In this document: positions 12,801 through 24,275 of the stretch, one piece after another
Numbering within the stretch: position 1 is the stretch's first letter
Layout: each line of letters opens with the position of its first letter
NCBI GenBank assembly: GCA_963930775.1
Contig: OZ005696.1
Coordinates: 5,518,001-5,582,000, forward strand
DNA from: Cliona cf. orientalis
Taxonomy: Eukaryota > Porifera > Demospongiae > Clionaida > Clionaidae
DNA length: 64,000 nt
Direction of reading: 5' to 3'
Program-made: the position numbers and the translations under genes
The notes under the pieces: generated by a model
Told to the model about the DNA's origin: nothing
Database searches by the model: none
The model's input: only the letters and a program-made list of their open reading frames with translations

Positions 12801-15800
12801 ACATGAGGCAGACATGTGCAGTAGTTACCCCTTACATGTATCTTTTGTGTCCATAGCCCTTATGAGGGTATGTTACATGAGCTACACTGGGCACCTCGTG
12901 GTGACACTGGCCCAGCCTGTGGATTCTAAAGCCCTAAGTGCACATAAACATTATAATGATGGTTTCTTTTGCTTTCAGGATTGGTTGACACTTCTAAGTT
13001 AAAGGTAGCTGCATGTATCCTAGCTTGTCCTTTCCTAATATTAGGGTTCAGAGAGCTAAATAGCTAATTGTATGTACTATTAGGAAACCACGATTTTTCA
13101 TTCTGAAAGGTACCAGGTTTGATGTGGAATATCGGTGCCATCTTGGGACTGCATGATATAATTATTCTCTCACTCCAGTATTCAACACAAACATTGTGGA
13201 GTAGTCTTCCACAAATGAGCATGCCAGTTTGCCTAGTTGCTGCCTCATAGGGAAGAGCTTGTGCACACTATTGACATGTTTGGTATGCACTAGTGTAAAC
13301 AAGTTAAGGCTGCTCACACCTGCCTCAGCCCCTACTATGCTGTTTTGAGAGTAGGCGGCCGAAATTCTGTGCTATTAGAGGCTATGATGGGACAAAGGTA
13401 CGCTCTAGATCTACATTATTTTTATAGCTCTTCTACCCCAGTTTTAGTCAGTACCTATAGGTGTGTTTCATGTATTAGGGCACGAGCTGCCCTTTTTGTG
13501 TGTGTGTAAAAATGAACACGCTATTCAGTACGCTGTTTTTACTGATAGTAACTTTTGCTTAGATCTTATTTGTTTGAGCAGGCACCCGTTTCAAACCATT
13601 ATCCTTAGCGTGTCTGACAGCACAGACATCATACTCCATTGCTTGTTCACTGGCATCAGACAAAAGAAAAATTATATTTTACCCTATACATACATAATAC
13701 ACACACCTACATGTTCATGCATGTACAGTATGTAGTAGACAAATTGGATGCCAAAAATTTAGTTGTAGCTGTAAATTATCCGTTGGAATAAAACAAACAG
13801 CCTTAAAATGTTTGTGACTCCTAGTCTGTAACTGCCAGCTCCACACCGGGTCACCTGCCAAATGCCAAATCATTTTGTGTACAGTGCAGCTGTAGTGGTT
13901 GATCAATGCCACTACTGAGAATTATGAATACAAATCAAAAGGTGTAACTGTTGTTAGTATAATAACATGTATAATAATAATATTATATGATACCTGTGTA
14001 TCGCTGAAGAATTTAAGATCTAGCTGATTGCAGTGACAGAGTCAATAGTCAGTGCCAAAAGCAAAACTTTCATGTCAATATAACATACTGCAATTGACTG
14101 TTTAGTATATTGTGCATGTGTACAATGTATGTGTAGCCATTGGAATAGTTTTGAGTCGATTGTCCCTTGCTGATTTCATTGCTGTTGTGCATGGGTGTAT
14201 ATAAACACAACTGTTTGGCCTAATTACCACTAATTTTGGGAATGCAGAAACTCTAAACGTTTTTGTGCAATGTCATCTTTCTGAACCAACACTTTTGTCC
14301 CTTGTCCTAGCTTGAACAATCAAACCTGATGACTGAAGCTCCAAATGGCAATCTCTATACACTGTACACCTCTTGAAAAGCAGCCACCTCTCTACTCGTA
14401 GCCACTTAGTCTAGCTACCCCAGCCATGAGGGACAGTTGTCAATAGGTTACACTGTGCATACCTACTTTGTGTGTAAGGCAGCTGGCCCATTAGCAGCTT
14501 ATACTGGATGCATGACTCCCATAGTGTGGGAATGTGATCATGGCCAGCTAATCAATTTCATTTTCATGCCATTAGCCCTCTTGCTCTCATGACTTACCCT
14601 CAGTATAGAGCCCAGTGCTGAGTGGACTAATAGCCAGCAGGAAACATCCACCTCCACATCCTGGCTGCCTTGAGTCAGCAAGATGCCCTAGCTTACTTTG
14701 GTTATTGTAGTTCCTACATGAACATATTTAATTTGCTGGGACAATCCACAATAATGATAATATTGTGTAATCTTTTAGGAAAGGTGTACATGTTTGTATA
14801 TACAAGTAGCTCCAGTTAAGGTCTTGTAAGTATTTTGATGGCCTAAGTATGACTCTTTCATCATGCATTGGTCTATCCTATGATCACCCTCAACCCGGCA
14901 ACTTCCCCTATGAACTTTGGTTACCGGGCAATGACCAACAAATAATTATTGGTCATATTATCATTATTATGTGCTTGTAGCACATTTTAGGGAGACACTT
15001 CGCCCACTTACAAATATACGAGACTAAATATTATGTTCCAATTAAGGTACACCAGTAGTCACTTTGAAATCAACAACTGTTTATTATTGCGCAGTTTGCG
15101 TTCAGTGAAAAGCCATCCTGCAAGCTGCAGGTACACATGTACATTGTACATGTGATAGTGTACAACCCAATGTACATGTGTACTTTTATAATTTTATAAT
15201 TATTCTGTAGCATCATCTGTGCGTGTGTACTGTTAAAACTACATGTGATTATAAAAAGAGGGCAGAATTATCAATGATTGTACACGTATGCTGTTTCTCA
15301 TCTTCATGATAATTCACGTGCCTGGTTGATAGGGAGCCTAATTGTCACTAGGATACTTTGATTGTGCATGATTTACTCGTACTAGCTGGAGAATGATTGA
15401 GATTCTGATCAAACGGTTTTGAAAACAGGTATTGTGCACTGTCTATATCATGTTCGTTTTAGGGCATTACGATTGAGTGCTCTAATTCCCACAAATAACA
15501 TGGATACATGTACATATACATGTGTGTAGGTAGATGTGCAGTATGTACATGTACATATCATGTATATTATGTACGAGGATTTTTATTCATTGTATTGACA
15601 ACACGAGTAACAAGAGCACATAGAACTATGAAAGAAGGAAGAGCGTGTGATTCTTCAAAGCCAACTGGGCAAAATCTTTGAACCGTAAAGTTTATCGATC
15701 CATGGACCATGGGTACTCAAAACTAATTCTTTGGCCATTCAAATTATTACCCTATGGTTTTGCACACGATCAGGCATACGTTCTATTTTAGTACCATTCA

Positions 15801-18800
15801 AATAGATGTATATTTTGCCCTATAAACTACATGTAGTATCTATGGGAGTTGCATACTCTTCCTCTCCTTGTATTTTTTCTTACTGCGTATTCAGTGTACA
15901 CAAATTCAACTGAGCTATCAAAACAATGCTTGCCAAGTTTATTCTAGAAACTACTATGAGAGTGAGGGCCACTAGTGTATCAAAGGTTTCATACTACCAA
16001 GTAGCCATTCCCGTAGTAGCTACTAGCTGACCAGCTTGCCGATTGTTCATCCCGTAACTTTACGACAGCATAGCTATAGCCTGTAACAGTGTTTATATCA
16101 ATATGTGCATGTGGGTTTGCTGTTCCAACTGATACGGCTATTATGCAGCAAATATTATGCGTTTCCTACTACTAGAGTTACACATGTGTGTGTACATGTA
16201 CATGTACATGGACGTGCATGACCAGAGCCAGACCAAGCGTATGGGCCAATTGTTTCATGGGTCTGCTCAACCATGCTATTCGTTATTGGCCGAGTTATTC
16301 TGTGCACTCAAATACATTATGATAATTTATACATACATTTGGCTACGTGGTGTACGCATGAATGGCCTTTCCTTATTTAGTGATCAGGTGGGCTGCTCTA
16401 TGAATACCCTCTCAGTGGTGTAGAAATCATTCAGCTGTTGTTTAAGGAAGTCAGTATGATATTCATGAGCTGTGCGGACTAGAGGGAGTGTTAGGCCAAG
16501 AGCAAAATCCAATGCATGTACATAATATGTGATATTGTACATTTACCGTAATGCATAAAGTTGGTGATGAGAGGGTACGTATTACCGTACCCTCGCGAAA
16601 GAGGGCCCATGGGCGGTGCACCTTACATTGGGTCAAAATTGGGGGGTGGGCCGATATTCGAGGTATCTGTATCGCGTTTATACTCGAAAGAGCGCCCAGG
16701 TAAGTTACTCACGCTAGCTTCATAATTTGAATAGTAGCAGCGGCTACTATTGATTTCAGCCTTATTCAAGCACGGTTACCAATCCAGAGCAAGGGCGGCC
16801 GCGATACTTCACCGTGTATCGTTGAGTGCAGCCGTATTCAGTGGGCGTGGCTACGATCGCTAGCCGTGTACGATCGTTCATTTGTGCTGAAACGTGGCAT
16901 AAAGTTAGTTTTACGGCTGTTTAGCACGTTATTTATCGATCTTACATAGATTATTCGAAGTACAGTCCAGCAATTTCATGCATTTGAGCTGCGCTTTCAA
17001 GGGCAGCTATGCATGGGCGCATATTCGAGTAAACACTAGACCTTAGCAGGAAATTGAGCCCAAAGTGAGGGGTGGGCCGACATTCCGTAGTGGGCCCTCT
17101 TTCGCGAGGGTATATTTTTATCTCTCTCTCTCTCATCTGTGCAAGGTAACATGTACACTGTATATATACTGTGGCTATGGAGTATGTGATCTATAGTTGC
17201 CAAATTGGCTACAACATTTTCATACCTTTGGGAACCCCTGTTTTTGGATTATGAGGCTGCCACAGTTTCCCCTCTCCCCCAAAGAATTGAGTGATAGATG
17301 TGTTCGGGAAACTTTTGTGCAACTACAGTGTATAATGGAAGTGGGTCTGACATTCGATGTAAATGTACAGTAGGTGTGCACACTGTACATACGTACATGC
17401 AGTATCGTTGTTTTGGTCACATGAAGTGCACAGAATATTATATGATGTCATTGATATCATACTGGCTGGTAGTACATGTTTACGTACAGTGTAAAATGAA
17501 TTTTATTGATAATCACTCACAATCCTTTTCCTGGATAAATTTACATGTTTCCTTGATCTCTGTGTCTTGATACAAGAACTCACAACCTTTAATTTATCAC
17601 TCATAGAAATTGTTTGTGAAACCAGAATCATAGCTCATGTATTTTCCTACTCATTCACACACACACCCACCCCATCCCATCCCACCCCACCCCACCCCAC
17701 AGTGCCTCCTCCTCCACCAACGGATATCCGTTTGATGGTCGTATCGGACACCTCCATATTGGTGACGTGGGAGCCTCCAGCAACAAATCCTAGCAATCGT
17801 CCCCTCATGTACAGTGTCTACACTGCTCTTGCAGATGGTGGGGTGAGATCCCGTAGGGCAGAAGGCATCAATGCTACAAGTTATACCATCATGAGTAAGA
17901 AATGGCACAACTATTTTATGTGTGCACATGCATGCATATAAAACAGCAAAGCAGACTGACAGCCCCCCTCCCCTCCCCCCTCCCCTCCCCATAAAGCTAT
18001 GTATATGTTTGCCCCCTCTTGAGTGAAATCTTGAAATAAACCCTGAATGTCCCTTTGCTTACATACATGTATAATTGTACAATAATATGTTTATCCTAGA
18101 CTTGTGAGGCAAAATAATTGACGTTTTCTGTTGTACACCAGATCTCATCCCCGGGAGGATGTACACTGTGTTTGTCACTATATCCACCAACTTCACTGAT
18201 CAGCTACCTGACGATGTTTTTACTGACTCCTCTGTGTCTGGTGCGGCTATGACTGGGTCTAGTGGAGGGAGCATCTCCACCGTTGCCGTACCAGTGGTTG
18301 TGGTTATAGTGGTACTCTTTGTGATAGGGGCTGTCATCTGTGTCGTTGTGTTCCTTGTCTGGTACGTGAGATGATATCGTGAATTGAATGATACTAACCT
18401 CATGCATGCATACGTTGCATATGTGTGTACAAGCAAAAAGGAGTGTAATTATTGTGTACATGTAACGTAACAGTTGACATTTTTCTTATAGGTTTTTGCG
18501 AAAGGCTAATGATGGCTCAAAGGACCGTGAGTTAATCTGTTTGTCTGTACTACATGTATATGTCATTATTGTATGCATGCTATATGCATACATGTACAAT
18601 ACCGTAGAAACTGGTTGTTAAGCGCTGCTCGCTGTTAAGCGCATACTTTTTATTAAGCGCATAGTTTTGTGCGAGCTTTACCGCTCTTTGTTAGGCGCAT
18701 ATGCCCAGCAAACCACCTGAATGACGAGCGATCGGTTACACGATCCCAGAAAGAAGGCTAGAAGTAGGCTGGAGAAGAAAACGTCGAGAATTACGCTCTC

Positions 18801-21800
18801 TGATCGCTTCTTGGCCATCGCTGTAGGCCTTTCTTCGTTCTTTACGCATGCCCCACCTACCGTGTTTTAGCACTTTTAATTAAGCGCATGCTTCCTGTTA
18901 AGCGCATACTTTTTGTTAAGCGCATATTTTCTTGCTGCCGCGTGTTATAAGCGCATGCGCTTAACAACCAGTTTCTACGGTAATATTATAGATCAGTGTG
19001 TAGTGGTGCATATCATTTTGACGACCATTACCAAATATCCTTACACCACCACTGCAAGCTTATACTTTAATGATAATGCAAATGGATCCTAGAAACCCAC
19101 ACATACCTTTAGCTCCCTCTGGACCACAAATTTGCATCATGTACCCTTACATACATGTATGTGTGTGTGTATATACGTATGTATTCTCTCCCCCCCCCCC
19201 CCCCTTTCCTCTCTCCCTCCCCGACTCCAGTGATAGCCCAGTATCATGAAGTGGCTGAGTTGGCTGAGGCTACTGGTCGCAAGATGTATGTTGATCCGTC
19301 CATCTATGCCAGTGCTGATGAAGCAGTGCGGGACTTTGCCAAAGAGATCCCACCCAAGTTCCTCTCTATGAAGGAAGAGATTGGACGAGGTAAATTACTC
19401 AACATATGAAGGACTAATATAGTATATTATATTAAGACTACTGATTTAACCTGACAAAGCATTCCCCTGTCCTAGCTATTGTCTACTATTATTATTGCGA
19501 TTATACTCGTATACAAGACAGTTAGTTTGTCCACATGTAGTTTTACTGACTACTGCTATTCTGTGCAGGTGAGTTTGGTGCAGTGTACAAGGGAGTATGG
19601 AAGAGTGGAGGGAAGCAAGTACCTGTTGCTATCAAGACCCTCAAGGTAAGAGAGACAATTCAACAATTCCTGTTATATTGAAAGCAGGTACATGTACATT
19701 TACATATACATGTGTATACATGTATGTACGTGTAATACTCTCTCTCACACTCTCTCACTCCTCTCTCCCATCTATTCAGCCCCATTCATCTGCTAAGCAA
19801 AGGAATGATTTTCTCTCTGAGGCCTCCATCATGGGTCAGTTCACTCACCCTAACGTGGTCAAGCTGTATGGCGTCGTCACAAGAGTGGACCCTGTCATGA
19901 TCATCATGGAGTTTCTGGAGAATGGTTCTCTATACCACTACCTTAGAGTGAGTCATACATGTACATGTATCTACATGTACGTGTACGTGTATTGATGAAA
20001 CGGCTCCTTTTTAAGATTAGATAGATTCATACATGTACATAATTATGATGTGTATGTACATGTATGTTATAGTTTTGTACATGTATATTGTTCATCCGAC
20101 TCCATGCACAGCTACGCAGAAGTATCCATATAGTTTGACATCATGGGCATGTTGTTGTTGATGCAGGACAATGATGAAAAACTGGGATATGAACGTCTGC
20201 TGAAGATGGCCAGGGGCGTGGCTCAAGGAATGGACTATCTCTCCACCATTGGCTTTGTCCATAGGGTAAGACCCCCTCATAATTTCATGTATTTGGCCTC
20301 CTATTCCCAGAAGTCCTAATGTATTGACACAAAACATGGTGGTTGATACTGACTGTATAGTGGCTTATGAGCAGATTTAAGACGTACATGTACTTGTACT
20401 GTAGTGGCTTATGAGCAGATTTAAGACGTACATGTACTTGTATTGTACCTCAGTCATCAAAGGTTGTCCTGCATATATATGGGAATAGGGTGCACACATA
20501 ATATATAATGTATATCTGCCTCTAAAAGGTGGGCGAGGCTTGAGTGTACTTACATGTATGATTATTTTTGTTCCGAAATAATCTGGTGTGATTATTACCT
20601 GTAGCTGCACTATAATGTCATGCCTATTTTCTATATCCCAATATTTCTTGGGGGCATCCCCAATTTTGGACTGAAATTTTATTTCACATGTACGTACATA
20701 CATGTGTATTTGCAATATTATAGGATTTGGCTGCTCGTAACATCCTAGTGTCAAAGAATGAGATGTGTAAAGTGGCTGACTTTGGTTTGTCTCGAGAGAC
20801 GGTCGATGAAATCTACAAAGTTAACAAGGTAATCTACATGGGCACATAGTTTCATAGTTTGTGTGTATTTTACCACAACCTCTGCTTTATGCCTCAATTA
20901 TTGATTTGATAGGGTTCTTAATGGTGTATGTTTCACTTGCATGTAAATGCCTTTGTTACTTAGGGTGGGAAAATCCCTGTCCGATGGACTGCTCCAGAGG
21001 CTATCTTTAGACGAAAATTTACAGTTAGCAGTGATGTCTGGAGCTTTGGTGTACTTCTCTGGGAGATCATGTCATACGGACAGACACCCTATGATGAGAT
21101 GGACAACCAGGAGGTGAGTCTACATTGTATGTGCACATGCATTAATTTGTTGAGTGCAAGTGGCAACAGTAACACAGTCACTCACTGCATCCTCGTCCAT
21201 CTACTGCTGTGAAGATTGTTGAAATTAACTTTTATTGCTTGATTGAGCCAACTGTCAATGGATGAGTCTGGCCATACTCCCCTTATTGAGGGATCAAAAT
21301 ATCTCTAAATTTGATGTAATAATTATGAGGCCCATTGTTATGACACACCCCTCATTGTATTACCAGTAATATTCTGTGTGAGTATAATTACGTCCAGAGT
21401 CCCAATTAGAAACTAAGAATTCCGCTCTCGCTATGATGAAATTATGATGAAATGATGATGAAATCTATGATGAAACCTATGATGTAATTGCTGTGAAACT
21501 GTTTCAAAATGTTTAGCTCACATGATAGGGTGTTGGGACCCAGAATTCGAACCTAGCGTAGAAGACATCGTGGACTATCGATGAGATATGGCGATTTTCT
21601 CGGTTCGCTTTCTTTGGCGAGCTCGCACTCGGGAGGATTTCCCTATTCAGTCGAGCACATGGCAGGTGCACCGGTGAAGGTCAACCGGCTCAAGCCGCGC
21701 GCCCCGATATTGTACGCGTATACGGAGCATGCGCAGTTTGTCGATGTGTCCTAGTTCGAATTTATGGCGGCGTATTCATGAGGGACTCTGGACGTAGTCT

Positions 21801-24275
21801 CCAAGTTGTTCATTATCTCCCCAGTAGCAATTTACTTTTCTGTGGTTATGAGGTAATTATGGTGTAATTATGATGAAACCTATAGTGTAATCTATGAGGT
21901 AATTATGAGAAAATTCAGGGCCTCGCTGGAGCCTTTCTGGGACTTGAAAATCAGTAAATATGTAGAGTATCTTACGCGTGTATCCAGCGAATACATTACA
22001 AGCTGAGCGCTACTTTCTCTGAGAAGTACTGTCGGTTGAACTTCATGTGTTTTCTTGGCTTACGTAATGCCGTGGATAAATAAAGCTAGCCTTGCGCTAT
22101 ATATAGCACGCATTGTCATAAGGGGCTGTCCCGCACGCGACTGCAGCAGCGTGACCAACCTGAAGTTCGGAAGGAATACTGTACTGTCGAGTTCGTCTCT
22201 GTGATTGAAGCATCGAAACTTGTCGCTGTCAAGGCTGAGAGTCGATCTTAGACGCCATCTCCATGACTTCTGGGGCGAGCATCGATTGATGTGTACGCAT
22301 TCTATTGACGACCTTTTACCACATACACCATTACACTATGCAGCTACTGGGGAGATCGTCAAGGGTTCATAAATATTATAATATACACAGTATGTTATTA
22401 TTATACCATTCTCTCCACAGTTGCTGGATAAATTGGATGATGGATATCGTCTTGAAAAGCCTCACGTGAGTTGGTACACTATCCGTGCATAATTATATGT
22501 AATAGATAAACTATGGTTGCCCAGGATATACCATTCATATATATACCACCCTGAGCTCGAGGGCATAGCCCGAGAGCGAAGGTGGCATATGAACGGTGTA
22601 TCCTTGGCAAACATAGTTTATCTGTTTAATATCTTGACCATGATTGGTCAGTGTAATCAGCAGACTGTTTACTTTTTCGTATTTGAATTGGAGTGGTAGG
22701 TAGCTAGATTCTATCATAATGACAATCTGTACAATAGTTAATCTATCAAGCTGGAACCCTCCTAGTGATTGTATTATGTGTGGGAGCTACTGGCTATAGC
22801 TAGTGAAAAGCTAGTAGCTACAACACAAACTTGGTATGCCAGTGCAACTGTATTATTGGACTATTGTCAGGGGTAGGGAGTTATAATGCCTGAGGGCTGG
22901 GGTATATGGGAGTTATATCATGGTTGTTACCTAGGATACAAGGCTAAGTCATGATATTAATAGTGATATACGTAGTATACAAGTATGTTTAATGTCACAA
23001 TCATGGGATAATGTGGCTAGCATGCATGATCATGTATTAGTACATGCTCACAAACATAGCCATTAGTACCGTGCGCATGCGCAGATGGAAGCGGTTGCAG
23101 AGGCCACACCCCTCCAACTAAGTGTGCAATGGCGACGTTCTCGCTCTGCTCTAACGTTGATACCGGACTACTGACAGGTATGACAAAGAACAGACCTTGC
23201 CTCTCGCTTCGCTCGAGGCTCTGTGGCTAGCGCCAGCGCCTGCTCAGCAAGCCGGCGCGCTGCCTCTCGAAACGCGCGGTGCTTTTGCGCGGATCGTTCG
23301 ATCGACAAAATGCGTCTCTAGCTGTAGCTATGGCCCGAGGCATTAAGGCCACTCTTCTTTGTGCACACGGCCCTACAGTTCTGACCAATCCTGAGCCTTG
23401 TAGTGCGGACTTTTTCTCTGCCCGCGCCGCGCGTTCATAGCAACCGGGCGCTTCCAAGACGCGTATCCATGCCCTCATGTAATGACACGGACTATATCAG
23501 AAAATTGTCGCTCTGAAAAATATTTTTCGTTGTATATATATAACAAGCTTGCATGCTTCAGTACATACTAAGCTTGTTCCACTGCAAAATTTAGGCATCG
23601 GCATGCACAAACACTATGTGTGCGCAATAGCCAACCTAACGTTCATTATATTTACAGAATACTCCTGACGATGTGTACAAGCTGATGCTGGAGTGCTGGA
23701 ATGAAGACCACATCAAGCGACCCACCTTTGCAGTCATTGAATCAAAGATTGAGGATCTACTCAAGTCTGACAAGTATGTATGCAACTTATGCAGTGCCCT
23801 TTCCTTCCACTGTACATGTACATGTACATGGCATTTCTCCAAAAAAAATCCTAATAATAAAGTGAATGGCTAAGTAACCTTCTCAGAGTACAAGTTTTGA
23901 ATTCTTTGGTTGATCCTTTTCAATTGATGCATTGACTGCATTCGACTATCTTATGGTGTTGACTGTTTTATGATTGATTTCTACAGTTCCAAACTGCCTC
24001 CCAAGAAGCCCAAGACCTACATGTACTCATCAACCGTTGCCACCAGCCCCCTTGACTACAACACGGTCAACGAGTGGCTGGATGGACTCAAAATGGGAAA
24101 ATACAAGCCCAATTTCGAGGAGCGGGGCATCACAACAACCAACGAGGTGCTGAACCTCGATGAGCAACAGCTTAGGAAGATGGACATCACTCTTGCTGGC
24201 CACATCAGCAAAATCACACGCAGCATCGCTGTTGGGAACCAGAAGCTAGGAAGAGAACCCTCCGTTCGAGTATGA
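2402..24275 (+). CDS. Eph: Eph receptor tyrosine kinase, whole gene (15 exons)
   Basis: Exons: 2402-2671, 2731-3361, 3745-3897, 17703-17894, 18142-18361, 18492-18526, 19231-19389, 19569-19645, 19780-19947, 20167-20265, 20724-20828, 20964-21113, 22421-22465, 23658-23773, 23987-24275. They sum to 2709 nt, i.e. 902 aa plus stop, with matching phases and GT-AG borders throughout. Order: signal peptide, Eph ligand-binding domain, cysteine-rich region, one fibronectin III domain, transmembrane helix, juxtamembrane segment, tyrosine kinase, SAM domain. This is the diagnostic Eph order; such receptors bind membrane-tethered ephrins at cell contacts and signal by tyrosine phosphorylation. Bilaterian Eph receptors usually have two FN3 domains and nearly 1000 residues; the difference here is about one FN3. 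The start is ATG 2402, which begins a good signal peptide and has A at -3. The C-terminus SVRV resembles the PDZ-binding end of vertebrate EphB2 (SVEV). No frameshift or missing catalytic residue is seen. Confidence 0.93.
4019..4606. mobile_element. MITE-like element with TA ends
   Basis: The left end reads TACCCCGCGCGCACATTGCG and the right end is its imperfect reverse complement (TTGCGCATGCGCGCGGGGTA, ending 4606). TA lies at each border, as expected for a Tc1/mariner-type target. There is no coding capacity. A short (CAA)n/(ACG)n run lies near the right side. It sits in Eph intron 3. Confidence 0.6.
4610..9620. other. Eph intron 3, left part: no gene seen
   Basis: This is AT-rich intron sequence without convincing exons. 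It carries repeated ACATGTACATGT tracts (for example about 5763-5800, 7843-7860, 8048-8060, 8452-8466), a CA/CT-rich microsatellite around 8575-8640, and poly-G and poly-C runs at about 9162-9181 and 9271-9289. I searched for a second FN3 exon (W, L-P, Y-x-V pattern) and did not find one. Confidence 0.55.
9631..9761. repeat. 131-bp imperfect palindrome upstream of the recombinase ORF
   Basis: TAGACACTGTTTAG at 9631 pairs with CTAAACAGTGTCTA ending at 9761. The pairing continues inward through TTTCTACGTGATTTAGAAG with CTTCTAAATCACGTGGAAA, around a centre rich in CGAAGGGCC/GGGCCCTGAGG. It can fold into one long hairpin. It ends about 100 bp before the recombinase ATG. It could be an independent MITE or belong to that element; the sequence does not decide. 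Confidence 0.7.
9862..11445 (+). CDS. Crypton-like tyrosine recombinase, intact ORF
   Basis: A 527-aa single-exon ORF from ATG 9862 (context AAAAATGG) to TAA 11443-11445. The C-terminal half is a tyrosine-recombinase catalytic domain. The first catalytic Arg probably lies in [11 protein letters not shown] (about residue 270). The H-x-x-R box is [15 protein letters not shown] (about 397-411), the second His is in [15 protein letters not shown], and the nucleophile Tyr is probably that of SYKR (about 433). Residues about 115-230 resemble a helical core-binding domain. The HSLRAT..T.L...G....V.ERTGH motif is typical of animal Crypton elements and their domesticated relatives (KCTD1, QRICH1, ZMYM families), which cut and rejoin DNA through a covalent phosphotyrosine. 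The ORF lies inside Eph intron 3 on the sense strand, with no stops or frameshifts, so it is recent or under selection. I could not define element ends. Confidence 0.85.
   Translation: MASEDLVDFDVNTLRGYVSDSILQFFSEDNTTPLTSELPFGTTSHTSAFNDEELDALLLASSDSYENPAKKSRLSSPVKVEIASYPGPSTSLRAFAPPKSKEEVEQARKNTVPKKTRDDMKYCVGIWNEWRYYREISSGTVIPAIDELDLPILASHLSNFILEVRKKNGDEFPPNSLHHIISGLQRHLRFNGKPAVDFFNDTAFADFRMNLDAEMKRLQRKGLGSKKRQAEPLTLEEEELLWNKGLLGSTNPQVLVDTMLFMNGLYFALRSGDEHRQLRFDPCQIELIEQAGQRSYLKYTEDISKNRPGGLKGRKVKPKIVTHHANEENPDRCFVRLFKLYNSLCPAERPSASFYLQPLTNPRPGCWFSTRPIGRNTLDRTVARLCQQAGIPGYRTNHSLRATTATRLYQAGVDEQLVMERTGHQSIEGVRSYKRTSEMQREGLSDILNGCTSSSITLPHENSNAEMSLVVRPEIDSTDSSHGHSKETGNNFITHNHCSSNVAMNVVRPPSFNFHSCSVTINYTTQQ
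11446..16587. other. Eph intron 3, right part: no gene seen
   Basis: About 5 kb of AT-rich intron with scattered TACATGTA tracts (for example 12784-12804, 15138-15178, 15535-15560) and (TAA/TTA)n stretches. Three short direct repeats of TTACATGATTTTCTA lie at about 11611-11667. I see no exon, RNA gene or bounded element that I can support. Confidence 0.5.
16588..17112. mobile_element. MITE with 22-bp terminal inverted repeats
   Basis: The left end TACCCTCGCGAAAGAGGGCC is matched in inverted orientation at the right end (GGCCCTCTTTCGCGAGGGTA, ending 17112). Both borders carry TA. Subterminal GGGTGGGCCGA occurs on both sides. About 525 bp, no ORF, so a non-autonomous TA-target element in Eph intron 3. 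Confidence 0.75.
17703..18526 (+). CDS. Eph: Eph exons 4-6: FN3 domain, transmembrane segment, juxtamembrane start
   Basis: Exon 4 (17703-17894) joins exon 3 in phase 1 and starts [10 protein letters not shown], then [16 protein letters not shown]; exon 5 (18142-18361) continues [16 protein letters not shown]. Together they make one FN3 of about 90 residues. Next comes a Ser/Gly-rich linker and the hydrophobic helix [19 protein letters not shown], about residues 460-489. Exon 5 is best ended at 18361, because the split codon TG|G gives [13 protein letters not shown] across the junction; ending it at the nearby GTGAGA would put a stop in exon 6. Exon 6 is only 35 nt. Confidence 0.88.
18600..18982. 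mobile_element. MITE with about 26-bp inverted termini
   Basis: TACCGTAGAAACTGGTTGTT at the left is exactly mirrored by AACAACCAGTTTCTACGGTA at the right. The interior repeats TTAAGCGCAT several times. The flanks allow a TA duplication, or AAT if the outermost T/A are host sequence. It lies in the Eph intron between exons 6 and 7. Confidence 0.78.
19231..23773 (+). CDS. Eph: Eph exons 7-14: juxtamembrane region and tyrosine kinase domain
   Basis: Exon 7 holds the Eph juxtamembrane signature [20 protein letters not shown] (two regulatory tyrosines in the Y-x-DP...Y context), then the kinase start. Glycine loop [11 protein letters not shown] lies at the exon 7/8 junction. The VAIK lysine is about residue 576. 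The hinge is [11 protein letters not shown], with Met as gatekeeper. Catalytic HRDLAARN is split between exons 10 and 11 (Asp about 669). DFG is about 687-689. [13 protein letters not shown] and [17 protein letters not shown] follow, and the C-lobe ends with [15 protein letters not shown]. Every catalytic residue is present, so an active tyrosine kinase is expected. Exon 13 (22421-22465) is only 45 nt. Exon 14 ends AA|GTATGT in phase 2. Confidence 0.93.
21389..21796. mobile_element. MITE with TACGTCCAGAGTCCC termini
   Basis: TACGTCCAGAGTCCC at the left and GGGACTCTGGACGTA at the right are perfect inverted repeats with TA at each border. About 408 bp, no ORF. It lies in the intron between the 150-nt and 45-nt kinase exons. 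Confidence 0.75.
22130..22345 (+). repeat. Dispersed repeat, copy 1
   Basis: The segment containing AACCTGAAGTTCGGAAG, GATTGAAGCATCGA, AAGGCTGAGAGTCGATCTTAG and GACGACCTTTTACCACATAC recurs in inverted orientation at about 24625-24905. This copy is in an Eph intron; the other is just downstream of the gene. No coding potential. Confidence 0.65.
22504..22623. repeat. 120-bp palindromic MITE-like element
   Basis: AGATAAACTATGGTTGCC at the left pairs imperfectly with GGCAAACATAGTTTATCT at the right, around a centre CGAGGGCATAGCCCGAG. The same CGAGGGC..AGCCCGAG centre appears in the palindrome at 37368-37470, which suggests one element family. Confidence 0.65.
23987..24275 (+). CDS. Eph: Eph exon 15: SAM domain and C-terminus
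   Basis: A Lys/Pro-rich linker ([15 protein letters not shown]) leads to a sterile alpha motif at about residues 828-893: [20 protein letters not shown], then [20 protein letters not shown]. That matches the Eph SAM pattern (V..WL..I.M..Y...F, L..LGI.L.GH..KI). The reading frame ends EPSVRV-stop, a hydrophobic-x-hydrophobic C-terminus able to bind PDZ domains as in vertebrate EphB receptors. Confidence 0.93.

Noticed and set aside
17651-17992. Minus-strand open frame over the FN3 exon
   Set aside because: Shadow of Eph exon 4 on the opposite strand, flanked by CCCCA-repeat sequence.
23227-23478. GC-rich minus-strand open frame in an Eph intron
   Set aside because: No recognisable domain, and the open frame is explained by high GC content. 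Possibly repeat remnant.
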